From Bryobacteraceae bacterium (GTDB taxonomy: Bacteria; Acidobacteriota; Terriglobia; Bryobacterales; Bryobacteraceae): DNA of 64,000 nucleotides. A program made the position numbers and the translations under genes. The stretch lies in contig JAIEMJ010000001.1 of assembly GCA_019752335.1 (NCBI GenBank), forward strand, positions 269,088 to 333,087, in the 5' to 3' direction. Within the stretch, counting starts at the first letter, position 1. Every line of letters starts with the position of its first letter. Below are positions 54,038-62,823 of the stretch, in pieces. The notes beneath the pieces were generated by a model. The model made no database searches. It was not told where the DNA came from and was given only the letters and a program-made list of their open reading frames with translations.

Positions 54038-54493
54038 CGCTCCCTAAGATTAGCAAAGTAAGGGACGTCATGCGATAAAGACGATGCAAGAAGGCGACTG
54101 GCCGTCGGAGGTGACTGTCTCGCGGTTTCAGTCGCATTTCTATTCCCCTGCCAAGCGATCCGCTGTCGCCACCGGCTGCGGGCGGTCGAGGCTTGCGCTT
54201 GCAAGTTTCAACTCATCGGTAAAGTCAGCTCGGGCGGGGGTCGAAGAGCACGAGATTTCGGCAGTCCCGAGCAAAGCGCCTTTGCGCCGGTCAACTTGGC
54301 TTGCTCGGATCAGCTTTGAGTCGGCATTACTGGTACGACTTATGGGGGATTCCCCTAGTTGCGCCGCCGTTTCACACCCTTTTGTGGGAAACATCCATTT
54401 ATTGAACTTCGGTAGAGGTCCGCAAAACACCTATTTTGTCTGGTACCCGCGAATTTCAGACCAGTATATCGCGATATACTAGCGAGCAATATT
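54038..54493. promoter_or_regulatory. Leader and divergent regulatory region between array and cas operon
   Basis: 456 bases without a convincing gene; an open frame at 54084-54482 lacks coding character. If the array is read leftwards, its leader occupies the left part (AT-richer around 54038-54085), and the cas operon promoter the right part. Confidence 0.55.
54463..54480. promoter_or_regulatory. Perfect 18-base palindrome before cas10
   Basis: AGTATATCGCGATATACT ends 13 bases before the cas10 ATG at 54494. Perfect dyad symmetry and AT-rich halves fit an operator for a dimeric regulator; it would also overlap a -10-like element. Confidence 0.6.
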
Positions 54494-55927
54494 ATGTCTG
54501 GCAACCCAAAACACCTTGTCATGCTTGACATTGCCCAGGTGCAGAGCTACGTGCTAAGTGCCGGCTCCACGCGACTGGCCTTTATTCGGGGCGCGAGTCA
54601 GAATTTGCGGATCGTCAACGAAGAGATCTGGCCCAAACTCGTGATTCGTCATGGCGGCAAAGAAGAAGATATTTTCCTCCAGGGCGGCGGCAATTTGATG
54701 GCAGCGTTGCCACCGGAGCGCGCTAGCGACTTCATACGAGACGCCCGGCGAGCACTCGAGCGCCAGACGAACATGGTGCGGGTGGTGGCTGCGTCGACGC
54801 CCTACACCCACGAGGAGAATTTCAAGGGTACGCGTCAGTTGTTGCTCGAAAAATTGGCGCTGGCGAAGGGCCAGCCGGTTGATGCGTGTTGGCCCGAAGG
54901 CGGCAGCTATTGGGAACAGTGTGGACTCTGTGGGGCAAGTCCGGTCGTGGAAGAAACTGGACCACCCCACAATTTAGCAGTCTGTTCGAATTGCCGGTTA
55001 AGAATTCGCGACGAGTATCGCGAAGCGCAGGGCTCCAAGCTTCCGAAGGATTTCGAAGAGATCGGCGCCCAAGCGAAGCCGCTGGGCTACTTGGCCTTGG
55101 TATATCTGGATTTTGATCGCATGGGCGAATATTTTGACCTTGCCGCGGAAACAGCGCCAATGTTTCAACAGCAGTCCAAGCATTTTCAAGAAGCGGTGAA
55201 TCACGCGCTGCAGGTAGCCCAGGAGCAAGTGGAAACTGGTAGTGCGGTCACGTCTGAAGTATTGCTTTCTGGTGGCGACGACATTGCTATCGTTATGCCG
55301 GCCGATCGATGGATTCCCTTCCTTGAACGGTTCGAGGCAAAATTCAAGGAACTACATGGCGCGAACGCCCCATCCCCGAGAAGTCTAAAGACGCCGACCT
55401 TCTCTGCAGGTGTCGTGATCGGACATACCCATTTCCCGATCGCCGAGTACTTCCGCTTGGCCAAAATCCTTCAGCGCTCCGCCAAAACCTTGCGCGACAC
55501 CAGCGCTGTAGATTTCGAATTTGTGACCAGCGGCATGGCGGGCGACCCCGTAAGCCGGCGGACACCGCGAGCCGAGCAGGGCGATGCGAACTGGAGAACC
55601 GGGAAACCCTACGAACTGCAGCGGCTATTCGATTTCACGAGCGCAGTTAAAGAACTCAAGGTGGACGGACCGGCAACGCGTGTAAATGCCCTGTATCGAA
55701 TGACTTTTGCGGGGCCGGTGCAGGCGGAATTGGATTACTGCTACCTGCTGGCGCGAATGAAGAAAGCCGAACGCCTAAAACTAATTTCTGTGATGAACGG
55801 GTCCTCTCAGAACAGGGATTCGCGTGAGGACCATCGCTCAATTGGGGCGCGCTTCTGGCAGCCCAAAAGCGATGGCACCAGGTTCACTTACGGAGCGGAT
55901 CTGGCGGAAATCTGGAGTTTGATGTGA
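54494..55927 (+). CDS. cas10: Cas10 (type III-D, HD-less, GGDD present)
   Basis: 477 aa, short for Cas10. First palm domain with a degenerate centre (LQGGGNLM at 62-69), zinc ribbon with C143, C146, C164 and C167, second palm with YLDFDRMGEYF (204-214) and the catalytic GGDD at 260-263. No HD nuclease domain precedes the first palm, so ssDNA cutting is not expected; synthesis of cyclic oligoadenylate is. First gene of an 11-gene operon in which nearly all neighbours overlap by 4 bases. Confidence 0.92.
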   Translation: MSGNPKHLVMLDIAQVQSYVLSAGSTRLAFIRGASQNLRIVNEEIWPKLVIRHGGKEEDIFLQGGGNLMAALPPERASDFIRDARRALERQTNMVRVVAASTPYTHEENFKGTRQLLLEKLALAKGQPVDACWPEGGSYWEQCGLCGASPVVEETGPPHNLAVCSNCRLRIRDEYREAQGSKLPKDFEEIGAQAKPLGYLALVYLDFDRMGEYFDLAAETAPMFQQQSKHFQEAVNHALQVAQEQVETGSAVTSEVLLSGGDDIAIVMPADRWIPFLERFEAKFKELHGANAPSPRSLKTPTFSAGVVIGHTHFPIAEYFRLAKILQRSAKTLRDTSAVDFEFVTSGMAGDPVSRRTPRAEQGDANWRTGKPYELQRLFDFTSAVKELKVDGPATRVNALYRMTFAGPVQAELDYCYLLARMKKAERLKLISVMNGSSQNRDSREDHRSIGARFWQPKSDGTRFTYGADLAEIWSLM

Positions 55928-56544
55928 ACGCTCTCCGTGTGATTCTCGAGTTTTCGTCGCCTGTGCACCACGGTACTGGAGAGGGAATTGCCCATCTGGT
56001 GGATCGTGCATTTCGGCGAGACAGCGATGGCGTGCCGCATCTCTCGGGTGCGGCATTGAAAGGTAAGCTTCGGTATGGCGCCTTGCGGTGGATGCGCACC
56101 ACGGGCGAGGGAAATCCGGAGTGCCGCCCAGAGGACGGCCGCAGTTGCCGCGAGGAGCCATGCCTTTTCTGCCAAGTCTTCGGCTCGCCGCGTGGCGCCG
56201 GGAGAGCGGTCTTCTCTGATTGTTATCCACGCGAAGCCGACTGGTTCCGCGACTATTCGGCATCGATCTCTTCGCCGGTGTTGCAAGCGGGCGGCGAAGT
56301 ACGCACTACCACCGCAATCAACCGCAGGACCCGTACCGTGCAGCCCCAACATCTCTTCTCCACTGAAACTATACCCGCTCACGTCGTTTTCGAAGGGCGC
56401 ATCTCTGGGCGTCTCAACGACGCGCAACAGCAATTGATCCGGCAGGGTGCCTGCCTGCTGAATCACTTCGGTGCCGATTCGGCGCGCGGGCTCGGTTTCT
56501 GCCGCTTTAACCTAGTGGAAACCGAGATGGGAGCGGCCGAGTGA
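55924..56544 (+). CDS. Cas7-like RAMP protein (Csm3 type), small
   Basis: 206 aa from a GTG overlapping the cas10 stop. RAMP features: SSPVHHGTGEG, a candidate catalytic aspartate D27 in AHLVDRAF, the LSGAALKGKLR helix, a Cys cluster CREEPCLFCQVFGSPRG (zinc) and a final glycine-rich loop SARGLGFCRF. Backbone subunit holding crRNA and, if D27 acts, cutting target RNA. Confidence 0.88.
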   Translation: MNALRVILEFSSPVHHGTGEGIAHLVDRAFRRDSDGVPHLSGAALKGKLRYGALRWMRTTGEGNPECRPEDGRSCREEPCLFCQVFGSPRGAGRAVFSDCYPREADWFRDYSASISSPVLQAGGEVRTTTAINRRTRTVQPQHLFSTETIPAHVVFEGRISGRLNDAQQQLIRQGACLLNHFGADSARGLGFCRFNLVETEMGAAE

Positions 56545-57686
56545 TTCTCGAAACACGCTTGACGAGCGAATCTCCCCTGGCAATTTCGGTGCGCCGAGGT
56601 GCGGGGTTCTCGCTGGATACCCTGCATCATATTCCGGGGAACGCTATTCGGGGGGCCATCGCGCAGGCCTACCTGGAGAGCGGCGGAAGCGTAACCTCAA
56701 GCGAGTTCCAACGGGTCTTCGTAGCGGAGGGCGTCAGGTTTCAGGATCATCGGAGCGATGGAGCGCGCCCTTGGCCACTTTCGGCGCGCCAATGTTCGCA
56801 AGGCCTGGAAAAGCATCCCTACCGGGATCTGCTGCTGGCGGCCGCCACCGGCCGCCGGCTGTTGGAGCCCTGCCGGTGGTGCGAAGCGAAAATGGAACGG
56901 CCGCAGGGATTCTACTTACCCCTGGGGCAAGTGGGGGAGGTACGGGCGGTAGAAATAAGCGTCGAACGCCAAATGCACTCGGCCGTAGATCCCCGACGAC
57001 TGTCCGTTCTGCCGGGGCAGTTTCATTCGTCACGAACGCGCAAGGCGGCGCAAAATTTTGAAGGGCGGCTGGTCGCCAAAGACGCGGATAGCCTGGAAGC
57101 CTTGGAATCCGTGCTCGAACGAGGGAAAAGCGAACTGACTTTGGGGAGAGGACGTACCCGGGGGCTGGGGCAAGTGCGATTCCGATACGACGCCGGCGAG
57201 CCGACGCGGCCCGAGTCAGTTCGCGAGAGGCTACAGGCTCTGAATGCTGAATTTGGTCTGACCGATTGGGTGGTCTTTTCCTGCACCTTCTGTTCGGCGG
57301 CGCTCTTCTACGACGAGTGGCTCCGGTGCCAAAGCCAGTTGTCAGGCGGGGATTTGGATCCGCATCTTGCCGACTACGAGTGTCTATCCGCCTGGACCGG
57401 CCAGGTACCTTGGTCTGGCTGGCACGCTGGCGCGGGGCTACCCAGGCCCGAGCTGTGGATGATCGCGCCAGGAGCCAGCTACCTCTTCGGGAGGCGAGTG
57501 GCCCGAGACCGGGTTGATGAACGAGAACAAGAGTTGGCGCGCGTGGCCGCCGTACTCCACCGCTTAGAGCAGCAGGGAGTGGGCGAGCGTCTAGCGGAAG
57601 GGTTTGGCGAAATGATCGCGTGTAGCGAGTATCACTACGAGTTGGGTCGAGCCGGCTCCGCGGATCGGCAGGCGGGCGGCGCATGA
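56541..57686 (+). CDS. csx10: Csx10 (Cas5-like RAMP, type III-D)
   Basis: 381 aa from a GTG that overlaps the previous stop. SESPLAISVRRG and LHHIPGNAIRGAIAQAYL at the start, TLGRGRTRGLGQVRF near 200 as the G-loop, a second domain after 225. Csx10 is the subtype marker for III-D and caps the 5' tag end of crRNA, interacting with Cas10. CRWC and CTFC pairs may bind zinc. Confidence 0.85.
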   Translation: MILETRLTSESPLAISVRRGAGFSLDTLHHIPGNAIRGAIAQAYLESGGSVTSSEFQRVFVAEGVRFQDHRSDGARPWPLSARQCSQGLEKHPYRDLLLAAATGRRLLEPCRWCEAKMERPQGFYLPLGQVGEVRAVEISVERQMHSAVDPRRLSVLPGQFHSSRTRKAAQNFEGRLVAKDADSLEALESVLERGKSELTLGRGRTRGLGQVRFRYDAGEPTRPESVRERLQALNAEFGLTDWVVFSCTFCSAALFYDEWLRCQSQLSGGDLDPHLADYECLSAWTGQVPWSGWHAGAGLPRPELWMIAPGASYLFGRRVARDRVDEREQELARVAAVLHRLEQQGVGERLAEGFGEMIACSEYHYELGRAGSADRQAGGA

Positions 57687-58129
57687 AGAAGTTATTGATG
57701 AGTATGCCGCCGAATGTCGATCATGCCTATGAAATGGCCCGGCAATGGTACGAAGGTAACCCCGCGGCACGCAAGCTGCGGGTCGGACACTGGGATCGAC
57801 TTGCCCGCGCCATCGCGGGGGCCGAATCGCTAAAGGCCCTCGAAACTGCGGCGCGCGAGCACTTGGAAGGCGCCGGATTTGACGGCAAACAGAACCGTTG
57901 GCGGAACCCCGACCTCACCAACGGCTTTCTCGCGGAGATGAAAAGAGTGTCGCTTGCCACGGAATCGGCGGAACTCAGCGATGTCGTGCAACGCGGCTTT
58001 GCCCCACTCGACGTCAATCAGCAGAAGGAAATCGTCGGTGAATGGAAGCTAGAGTTGGCCCGGAGGTTTCTACTGGCCGTGGTCCGGTGCCGGAAGGCGG
58101 AGAGCGGATTGGCGGAGGAGAGAACATGA
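57683..58129 (+). CDS. Small helical subunit, Cas11-like
   Basis: 148 aa, all helical, basic/acidic mixed, with a WYEGNPAARKLRVGHWDRL segment. No similarity proves Cas11, but length, fold and place between Csx10 and a Cas7 gene match small subunits of type III-D complexes. ATGA overlap on both sides. Confidence 0.7.
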   Translation: MKKLLMSMPPNVDHAYEMARQWYEGNPAARKLRVGHWDRLARAIAGAESLKALETAAREHLEGAGFDGKQNRWRNPDLTNGFLAEMKRVSLATESAELSDVVQRGFAPLDVNQQKEIVGEWKLELARRFLLAVVRCRKAESGLAEERT

Positions 58130-58926
58130 CAACATTTCTGGAGTTCCGAAATCGGTATGAGATCGAACTTATGCTGGAAAGCCACGAGAATTTGCACATC
58201 GGTTCCGGGCTGGAAGGCAAGGTTTCGGACGCCGCCATCTTGCTGCGAGATGGGAAACCGTTCATCCCAGGATCCTCGTTGCGGGGTGTGCTGCGTTCCG
58301 CCTTGGAGCGCCTGCTGCGGGCGCTCTTTGCGGAACCGGTCGGCTGCACACTCTTCGAGGAGAACGACGGCAACCTTTGTGTTGTGGCCAACGAGAAGGA
58401 ACGAGAGAAAATCGAGCGGGGCGACCGCGACGCACTGCTGATGGACCAATGGAAAATCTGCCCGGTGTGTCAATTATTCGGGTCCACGCTGATGGCCGCC
58501 AGACTGAAGGTCACCGACTGCCGGTGAACGACGACTGATCCTAAGCAATTGGAGGTCGCTGTACGCGACGGAGTCGGTATCGACCGCGATACCGGGACGG
58601 CGCGAGAAGCCATTAAGTTTACTTTCGATGTCGCCGAGCCTCACCTGAAGTTCACCGGCAAGTTGATTCTGGAGAACGGCACCGAAACCGACCTCGCCCT
58701 GGTCTTTATCTTGCTGAAGGAGTTTGAACGCGGCTTCGAACTCGGCGGAATGAAGAGCCGCGGTTTGGGTTTGGTGAAATTGAGTAGCTACTCGGTTAGG
58801 AGAGTCGAGGCGGCTGGACTACGCCAGTTCTACCTTTCGGGAACTATGCCAATAGTGGAGCGAGGTCCGTTTGAGACCGAGTTACGAGCAGCGTTTACGA
58901 GCTTCTGTCAAGGGAAGAAGGACTAA
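58126..58926 (+). pseudogene. Cas7-like RAMP gene interrupted by in-frame TGA
   Basis: About 266 codons. Part 1: LHIGSGLEGKVSDAAILLRD with candidate catalytic D35, PFIPGSSLRGVLRSALE and CPVCQLFGST. It stops at TGA 58525-58527 after KVTDCR. The same frame continues TTTDPKQLEVAVRDGVGIDR to GGMKSRGLGLVKL and ends at 58926. A pair of compensating indels (one C lost near 58521, one T gained near 58537) would give DCPVNDDDPK instead. The second half could restart at a TTG at 58549 but has no ribosome site. Either a dead gene or a split subunit. Confidence 0.85.
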
Positions 58927-58929
58927 CCC

Positions 58930-59976
58930 ATGCTGATGCATCCCTACAACGAACTAAGGCTGGACCTGAAGATTAAAGCGGTCTCGCCGCTGCTGATCAA
59001 GGAGTCACGATACGGCCAAGCTGATCGCGAGCGGCTGACAGCCGATACCAAAAAGCGGGAAGTGATGCCCAACGTCATTCCGATTTCACGAGCGACCCAG
59101 GCCGAAATCGACCGGGCAGTGATGAATCCGAATCCCTTCACCGCGGTCGAGGCGATGCCTTTCTACCTGCCAGCGGCTTCACTACGAGGCGTGTGCCGAT
59201 CTCATCTGGAGCGCGTCCTGCGGACGTTCGACAATCCCGAAGATCCCCGCATTTGCGATCCCTTTGAAGATGCGCTCAACAATCCCACCCTCTCTTGCTC
59301 CACGGCCTTAACCGAACGCCGAAAGACGGATGCTGAGTTCCATCCCTATCGCCATTCGTGCCCTGTGTGTCGGCTGTTCGGCAGTACGCTCCAGGCGAGC
59401 CGGATCGGCTTCAGCGATGGCGAACGTGTGGGCAAAACCGGGCGACTGGTCCAACGGGAACACGTGCGCATCGATCGCCGAAAGGGCAGCGTGACCGGTG
59501 CGCCCCTCAAGTTCCTGGCGCTCGAAGATGCTGAGTTTACGTTCACGATTACGCTTAGTAACTTCGAACTTTCGCACCTCGTCTTGATGGGCGTGATGCT
59601 CGGGAATCTGAAGGGCGGTAATCTCACCTTTGGATCGGGACGCAGCAAAGGTTATGGGCGGGTTGCGCTAGCGGGATCTGCGATTCACTTGCGTTACTTT
59701 GGTCTCGAAGCACCAGCCGACCGGATACTGCGGGGAGTGGCGGAACATACCGATCCCCGGTGGAGTAAGTGGTTTCAGGAACGCTACGGGGTACAGTCGA
59801 CGTCTCCGGAGAAGCTAGTGGCGCTGGAAAGAGGCGATTGGAAACAGGAGACGCCCTGGCGTTGGGAGTTACCAATCGCCTTGGCGGACTTCGAAGCCGC
59901 TTGGCCGAAGTTGAGCCTGAATCTGGCGGGGGCCAAGCCGCTCGCGGACCGGTTGGTGGCTCAAGCCCATGGCTAA
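58930..59976 (+). CDS. Large Cas7-like RAMP protein
   Basis: 348 aa, 3 bases after the interrupted Cas7. LKIKAVSPLLIKESRYGQ, LPAASLRGVCRSHLERVLR, CPVCRLFGSTLQASRIGFSD and the glycine-rich FGSGRSKGYGRVALAG are RAMP marks. The insert after residue 30 (RERLTADTKKREVMP...) and the C-terminal 90 residues (EHTDPRWSKWFQERYG) exceed a standard Cas7. Confidence 0.85.
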   Translation: MLMHPYNELRLDLKIKAVSPLLIKESRYGQADRERLTADTKKREVMPNVIPISRATQAEIDRAVMNPNPFTAVEAMPFYLPAASLRGVCRSHLERVLRTFDNPEDPRICDPFEDALNNPTLSCSTALTERRKTDAEFHPYRHSCPVCRLFGSTLQASRIGFSDGERVGKTGRLVQREHVRIDRRKGSVTGAPLKFLALEDAEFTFTITLSNFELSHLVLMGVMLGNLKGGNLTFGSGRSKGYGRVALAGSAIHLRYFGLEAPADRILRGVAEHTDPRWSKWFQERYGVQSTSPEKLVALERGDWKQETPWRWELPIALADFEAAWPKLSLNLAGAKPLADRLVAQAHG

Positions 59977-60469
59977 GATCTCGTCACTAGCCGGGCTTCT
60001 GAACTGGCCGATTTTCCAGCTACCCGACACCGTGGATTACATGATCGTTGAATCTCCCGCAACCATCCAATTTGTGCGCGCAGCGAGCCTTCATGAGATG
60101 CAGGCGAACCCGTGGCAACGCGGTGTCGCTTTCGGCCTCGTCGCGGAACTGCGTTGGGTAAGAAGACAGGGTGGTTGGCATCTCGTGTATGTTAGCGACA
60201 CCGACAGTGTACTTGAAGGATCACAGAACGCAGTGCAGATTGAGCCGGATGATCCGCCCGAGGGAACGATTCACCTGCGGGGACGGCGCGACGGCCAAGT
60301 CTATCTCGATGGACGGATCCCCGGTGACATCCACTATCCGTTCGCCGATCAATTGGCGGCCAACCACATTCCCGCCCTCCGAACCCGGCACTACCGATTT
60401 CCGGGGGAAGGCCAACGCCTCTCGCGGTTGGTTGAGCCGGTGGGCATCGTACCAAAGGAGGCTTCATGA
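59969..60469 (+). CDS. Csx19-like protein
   Basis: 166 aa, beta-rich. RGVAFGLVAELRWVRRQGGW, EGTIHLRGRRDGQVYLDGRI and a closing HIPALRTRHYRFPGEGQRLS then RLVEPVGIV match the general pattern of the Csx19 family found in III-D loci. The match is by pattern and context, not by alignment. Function of Csx19 is not established; a complex-associated subunit is inferred. Confidence 0.6.
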   Translation: MAKISSLAGLLNWPIFQLPDTVDYMIVESPATIQFVRAASLHEMQANPWQRGVAFGLVAELRWVRRQGGWHLVYVSDTDSVLEGSQNAVQIEPDDPPEGTIHLRGRRDGQVYLDGRIPGDIHYPFADQLAANHIPALRTRHYRFPGEGQRLSRLVEPVGIVPKEAS

Positions 60470-61293
60470 GCGTGGTGATTCCTCATTCGACGCGGCCCCT
60501 GAGCGTGAAGTCGCTGGATCGGGAGCCAGGACTGGAGCGGCGCGGCAAAGATAGCTCCGCCATCCTGATGTGTGAACTGACTGCCGTCACCCCGATCATC
60601 ATCAACTCCGCGTTTAAGTCGATGACCAACGCCGACTCGCCCTACCTACCGGCGGCGTCGATCCGGGGGATGGTCCGGAACATGATGGAGATGCTAGGCG
60701 CCAGTTGCCTCCGCTTGGTGGATGCCCCGGCGCGGAATGCTCCAGAGAGCCTCAAGGCTTGCAGCCGAGACAAGGCCTGCCTGACTTGCCGCACGCTTGG
60801 CTTTACAGAAAAAGAGAAAGAGGGCGGGTGCGCGAGCAAGGTGTTTTTCTCCGATGCCAAGCCGGTACCGCCGGCTCCGGGTAAGCCACCGGCTTGGAAA
60901 TGGCAGTTTGCCGACGTTCGGCGCCAGTACGCGGGGCAACCGCCGCCCGTGGATGGCTGGGCGATCTTCGCGCACGGCGATCTGGAGGTGGACGTTTTCG
61001 ATACTCCGGGCGGCCAGCGGACCCGGTGCCTCAGTGCCGGTTCCCCTCTGCGCTTTCGCGTCGAGTTCATCAACCTGGATCCAGAAGCTAAAGCATTGTT
61101 TCTCTTTGCCCTGACGCTGCGTTACCAGAGCTACGAGCTCTGCCATAAGCTTGGCTATGCGAAGGCGCTTGGGTTGGGGGCCTGCACGATCCGGATTCTG
61201 AACCCCGATGCCCCAGCCATCGGGCCCGAGGTAGAGCCTTATCTGGCGAGCCCTCCGTTTCAACATATCTATCAAGCCCGGAGGCTGGCATGA
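60466..61293 (+). CDS. Cas7-like RAMP protein with N-terminal extension
   Basis: 275 aa. RAMP core from residue 30: ELTAVTPIIINSAFKSMTNA with DSPYLPAASIRGMVRNMMEM, a zinc-type CSRDKACLTCRTLGF, and a final glycine loop KLGYAKALGLGACTIRIL. Coupled by ATGA to Csx19-like and CARF genes. Probably the last backbone subunit of the complex. Confidence 0.8.
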   Translation: MSVVIPHSTRPLSVKSLDREPGLERRGKDSSAILMCELTAVTPIIINSAFKSMTNADSPYLPAASIRGMVRNMMEMLGASCLRLVDAPARNAPESLKACSRDKACLTCRTLGFTEKEKEGGCASKVFFSDAKPVPPAPGKPPAWKWQFADVRRQYAGQPPPVDGWAIFAHGDLEVDVFDTPGGQRTRCLSAGSPLRFRVEFINLDPEAKALFLFALTLRYQSYELCHKLGYAKALGLGACTIRILNPDAPAIGPEVEPYLASPPFQHIYQARRLA

Positions 61294-61994
61294 AGGTCTT
61301 GGTGATTACGGTGGGCACCAGCGCCATCACGAACGATCAGATTGGGGCGGTGGATGGCCGCAACAACACGGCATTGCGCGCGAGTGTCAAGAGGTATCTT
61401 GACCTGCGCAAGGAGAACCGGACCCTGGCCATGGGCGAGCAACTCGCCGCCGACCTGCGCGACGCCCACAAGCTGTTTTGGCGAAAGCCACAAGACTATC
61501 TAGGGTTTGCCGCCCACCAGCGCCAGACGTCGGCCGAATTGCTCAGCACCCACGACCTGCTACGGTTGCACCTCACCAGGGGTTGGTCGAAGGATCTGGA
61601 CCGGCTTCTGTTGTTACACTCCGATACGGATGAAGGAAGGCTCGCGGCGAAGGTGAACGCCGAGATCCTGCGAACGACGTGGGGCTGGTCCGACGTGGTG
61701 ATGGCGGAAGTACAGGCGCTCAACGAGGCCTTCGTTGATGTACATCAGCGCTTGGCCGATTGCTTTGCTCAACACGTTCCGGAGTCGCCCAAACCGGAGG
61801 TGGTGGTAAACATCACCGGCGGCTACAAGGGAACCATTCCCGCGCTCACCCTGATCGCCGCCGCAAACAAGTGGATGATGTACTGCAAACACGAGTCCGC
61901 CGCGGGGCCAGCGGCCATTGCTTTCGAACAGCAGGCGCTCGCGCAATTGGACGGAACCGGTGGGCTCAAGCGGGCGAGTAATCCTAGCCGATGA
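61290..61994 (+). CDS. Stand-alone CARF domain protein (APE2256-like)
   Basis: 234 aa. Rossmann-like CARF: MKVLVITVGTSAITN with the ligand loop at 8-15, LLLLHSDTDEGRLAA at 106-120 and VVVNITGGYKGTIPALTLIA at 171-190. CARF domains bind the cyclic oligoadenylates made by Cas10. No HEPN or PD-D/ExK effector domain follows: the protein ends about 45 residues after the second loop. Its stop overlaps the ATG of the membrane protein gene, the likely output partner. Confidence 0.85.
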   Translation: MKVLVITVGTSAITNDQIGAVDGRNNTALRASVKRYLDLRKENRTLAMGEQLAADLRDAHKLFWRKPQDYLGFAAHQRQTSAELLSTHDLLRLHLTRGWSKDLDRLLLLHSDTDEGRLAAKVNAEILRTTWGWSDVVMAEVQALNEAFVDVHQRLADCFAQHVPESPKPEVVVNITGGYKGTIPALTLIAAANKWMMYCKHESAAGPAAIAFEQQALAQLDGTGGLKRASNPSR

Positions 61995-62821
61995 CTTTAG
62001 AGCAATACGACGCGAGACTCGCCGAGGCGGAAGCGCGGCTCGAGGAAGAAGTTTGGGATGGGACGTTTGCCAGTTCCCGGCAGCAACTCGCCAACCAGGA
62101 TTTCTTCTGGTTGCGGGCTTGGGCTCTGGCCAGCAGCAAGTCCGCCAGCAAACTCAGCCACAGCTATCGCAAGTTCGAGTTGAATCCGGAAGCCGACATC
62201 GCGACGGCCTGCCGCCGATACGACGAAGGCTTACCGCCTGACCCAATCGTAAGTGAAATTGCGCAAGCCATGCGCCGGCACGAATTGCGCTACTTCTGGC
62301 GCTATCTGCTGGGGCGCCATGCGCATCAGAGCGCTCGCGCGGCAGACCACGCTTTCGCGCTTCTCGGAGAGCCTTGGTATTGGCGCCTTTGGCGCCTGAA
62401 GGACTTGCTTTACCCCCGCTTGTTCCTCGGCATCTTCGGCGGCTTCCTGCTGATTTACACCAGCAGCGAATTGTGGGGGTTCCTGACGTTTCTGGAGCGC
62501 CATTGGCTGCGGGATTGGCTGCGGGGCGCCGCGTCAATCGCCACCTTTCTGCTGGCGATTGCGGAGGTTCAACGGCGCGTGGGACGGCTGGACGTAGGCC
62601 TGATCCTGCGGCGCGCCTGGACCTTAACCTGGGTGAGTTTCGTTTACGGAGCGTTGGGCGCTGTACTCCAGTTTCAAATGGGAGAGCATTTAGGCGGCTG
62701 GGGCGGCGGGAGCTACGCTCACGGCGCGGGGATTGCGGCGAACACCATGTTCCTGGCCGTGATGTTGGGTATGGTGACGCAGTTGTTTGGGAGGGAAGAG
62801 TCTTTGGGGGAGCCGCTTTAG
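61991..62821 (+). CDS. Four-helix membrane protein coupled to CARF gene, candidate effector
   Basis: 276 aa. Soluble N-terminus to about residue 140, helical (EEEVWDGTFASSRQQLANQD, AQAMRRHELRYFWRYLLGRH), then four membrane spans near 144-166, 176-193, 209-228 and 245-266, with a glycine-rich loop (GEHLGGWGGGSYAHGAG) before the last. No known family recognised. ATGA overlap with the CARF gene and place before cas6 suggest it acts in the type III response, perhaps as a pore gated by the CARF partner. Confidence 0.75.
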   Translation: MTLEQYDARLAEAEARLEEEVWDGTFASSRQQLANQDFFWLRAWALASSKSASKLSHSYRKFELNPEADIATACRRYDEGLPPDPIVSEIAQAMRRHELRYFWRYLLGRHAHQSARAADHAFALLGEPWYWRLWRLKDLLYPRLFLGIFGGFLLIYTSSELWGFLTFLERHWLRDWLRGAASIATFLLAIAEVQRRVGRLDVGLILRRAWTLTWVSFVYGALGAVLQFQMGEHLGGWGGGSYAHGAGIAANTMFLAVMLGMVTQLFGREESLGEPL

Positions 62822-62823
62822 GG

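Noticed and set aside
53583..54137. Open frames across the CRISPR array on both strands.
   Set aside because: They arise from the repeat itself and change frame with spacer length.
54084..54482. 132-aa open frame between array and cas10.
   Set aside because: No homology, no ribosome site, mixed codon use, and it overlaps the palindrome and likely leader.
58525..58527. Selenocysteine or programmed readthrough at the TGA in the Cas7 gene.
   Set aside because: No SECIS-like hairpin seen just downstream and no known selenoprotein in this family.
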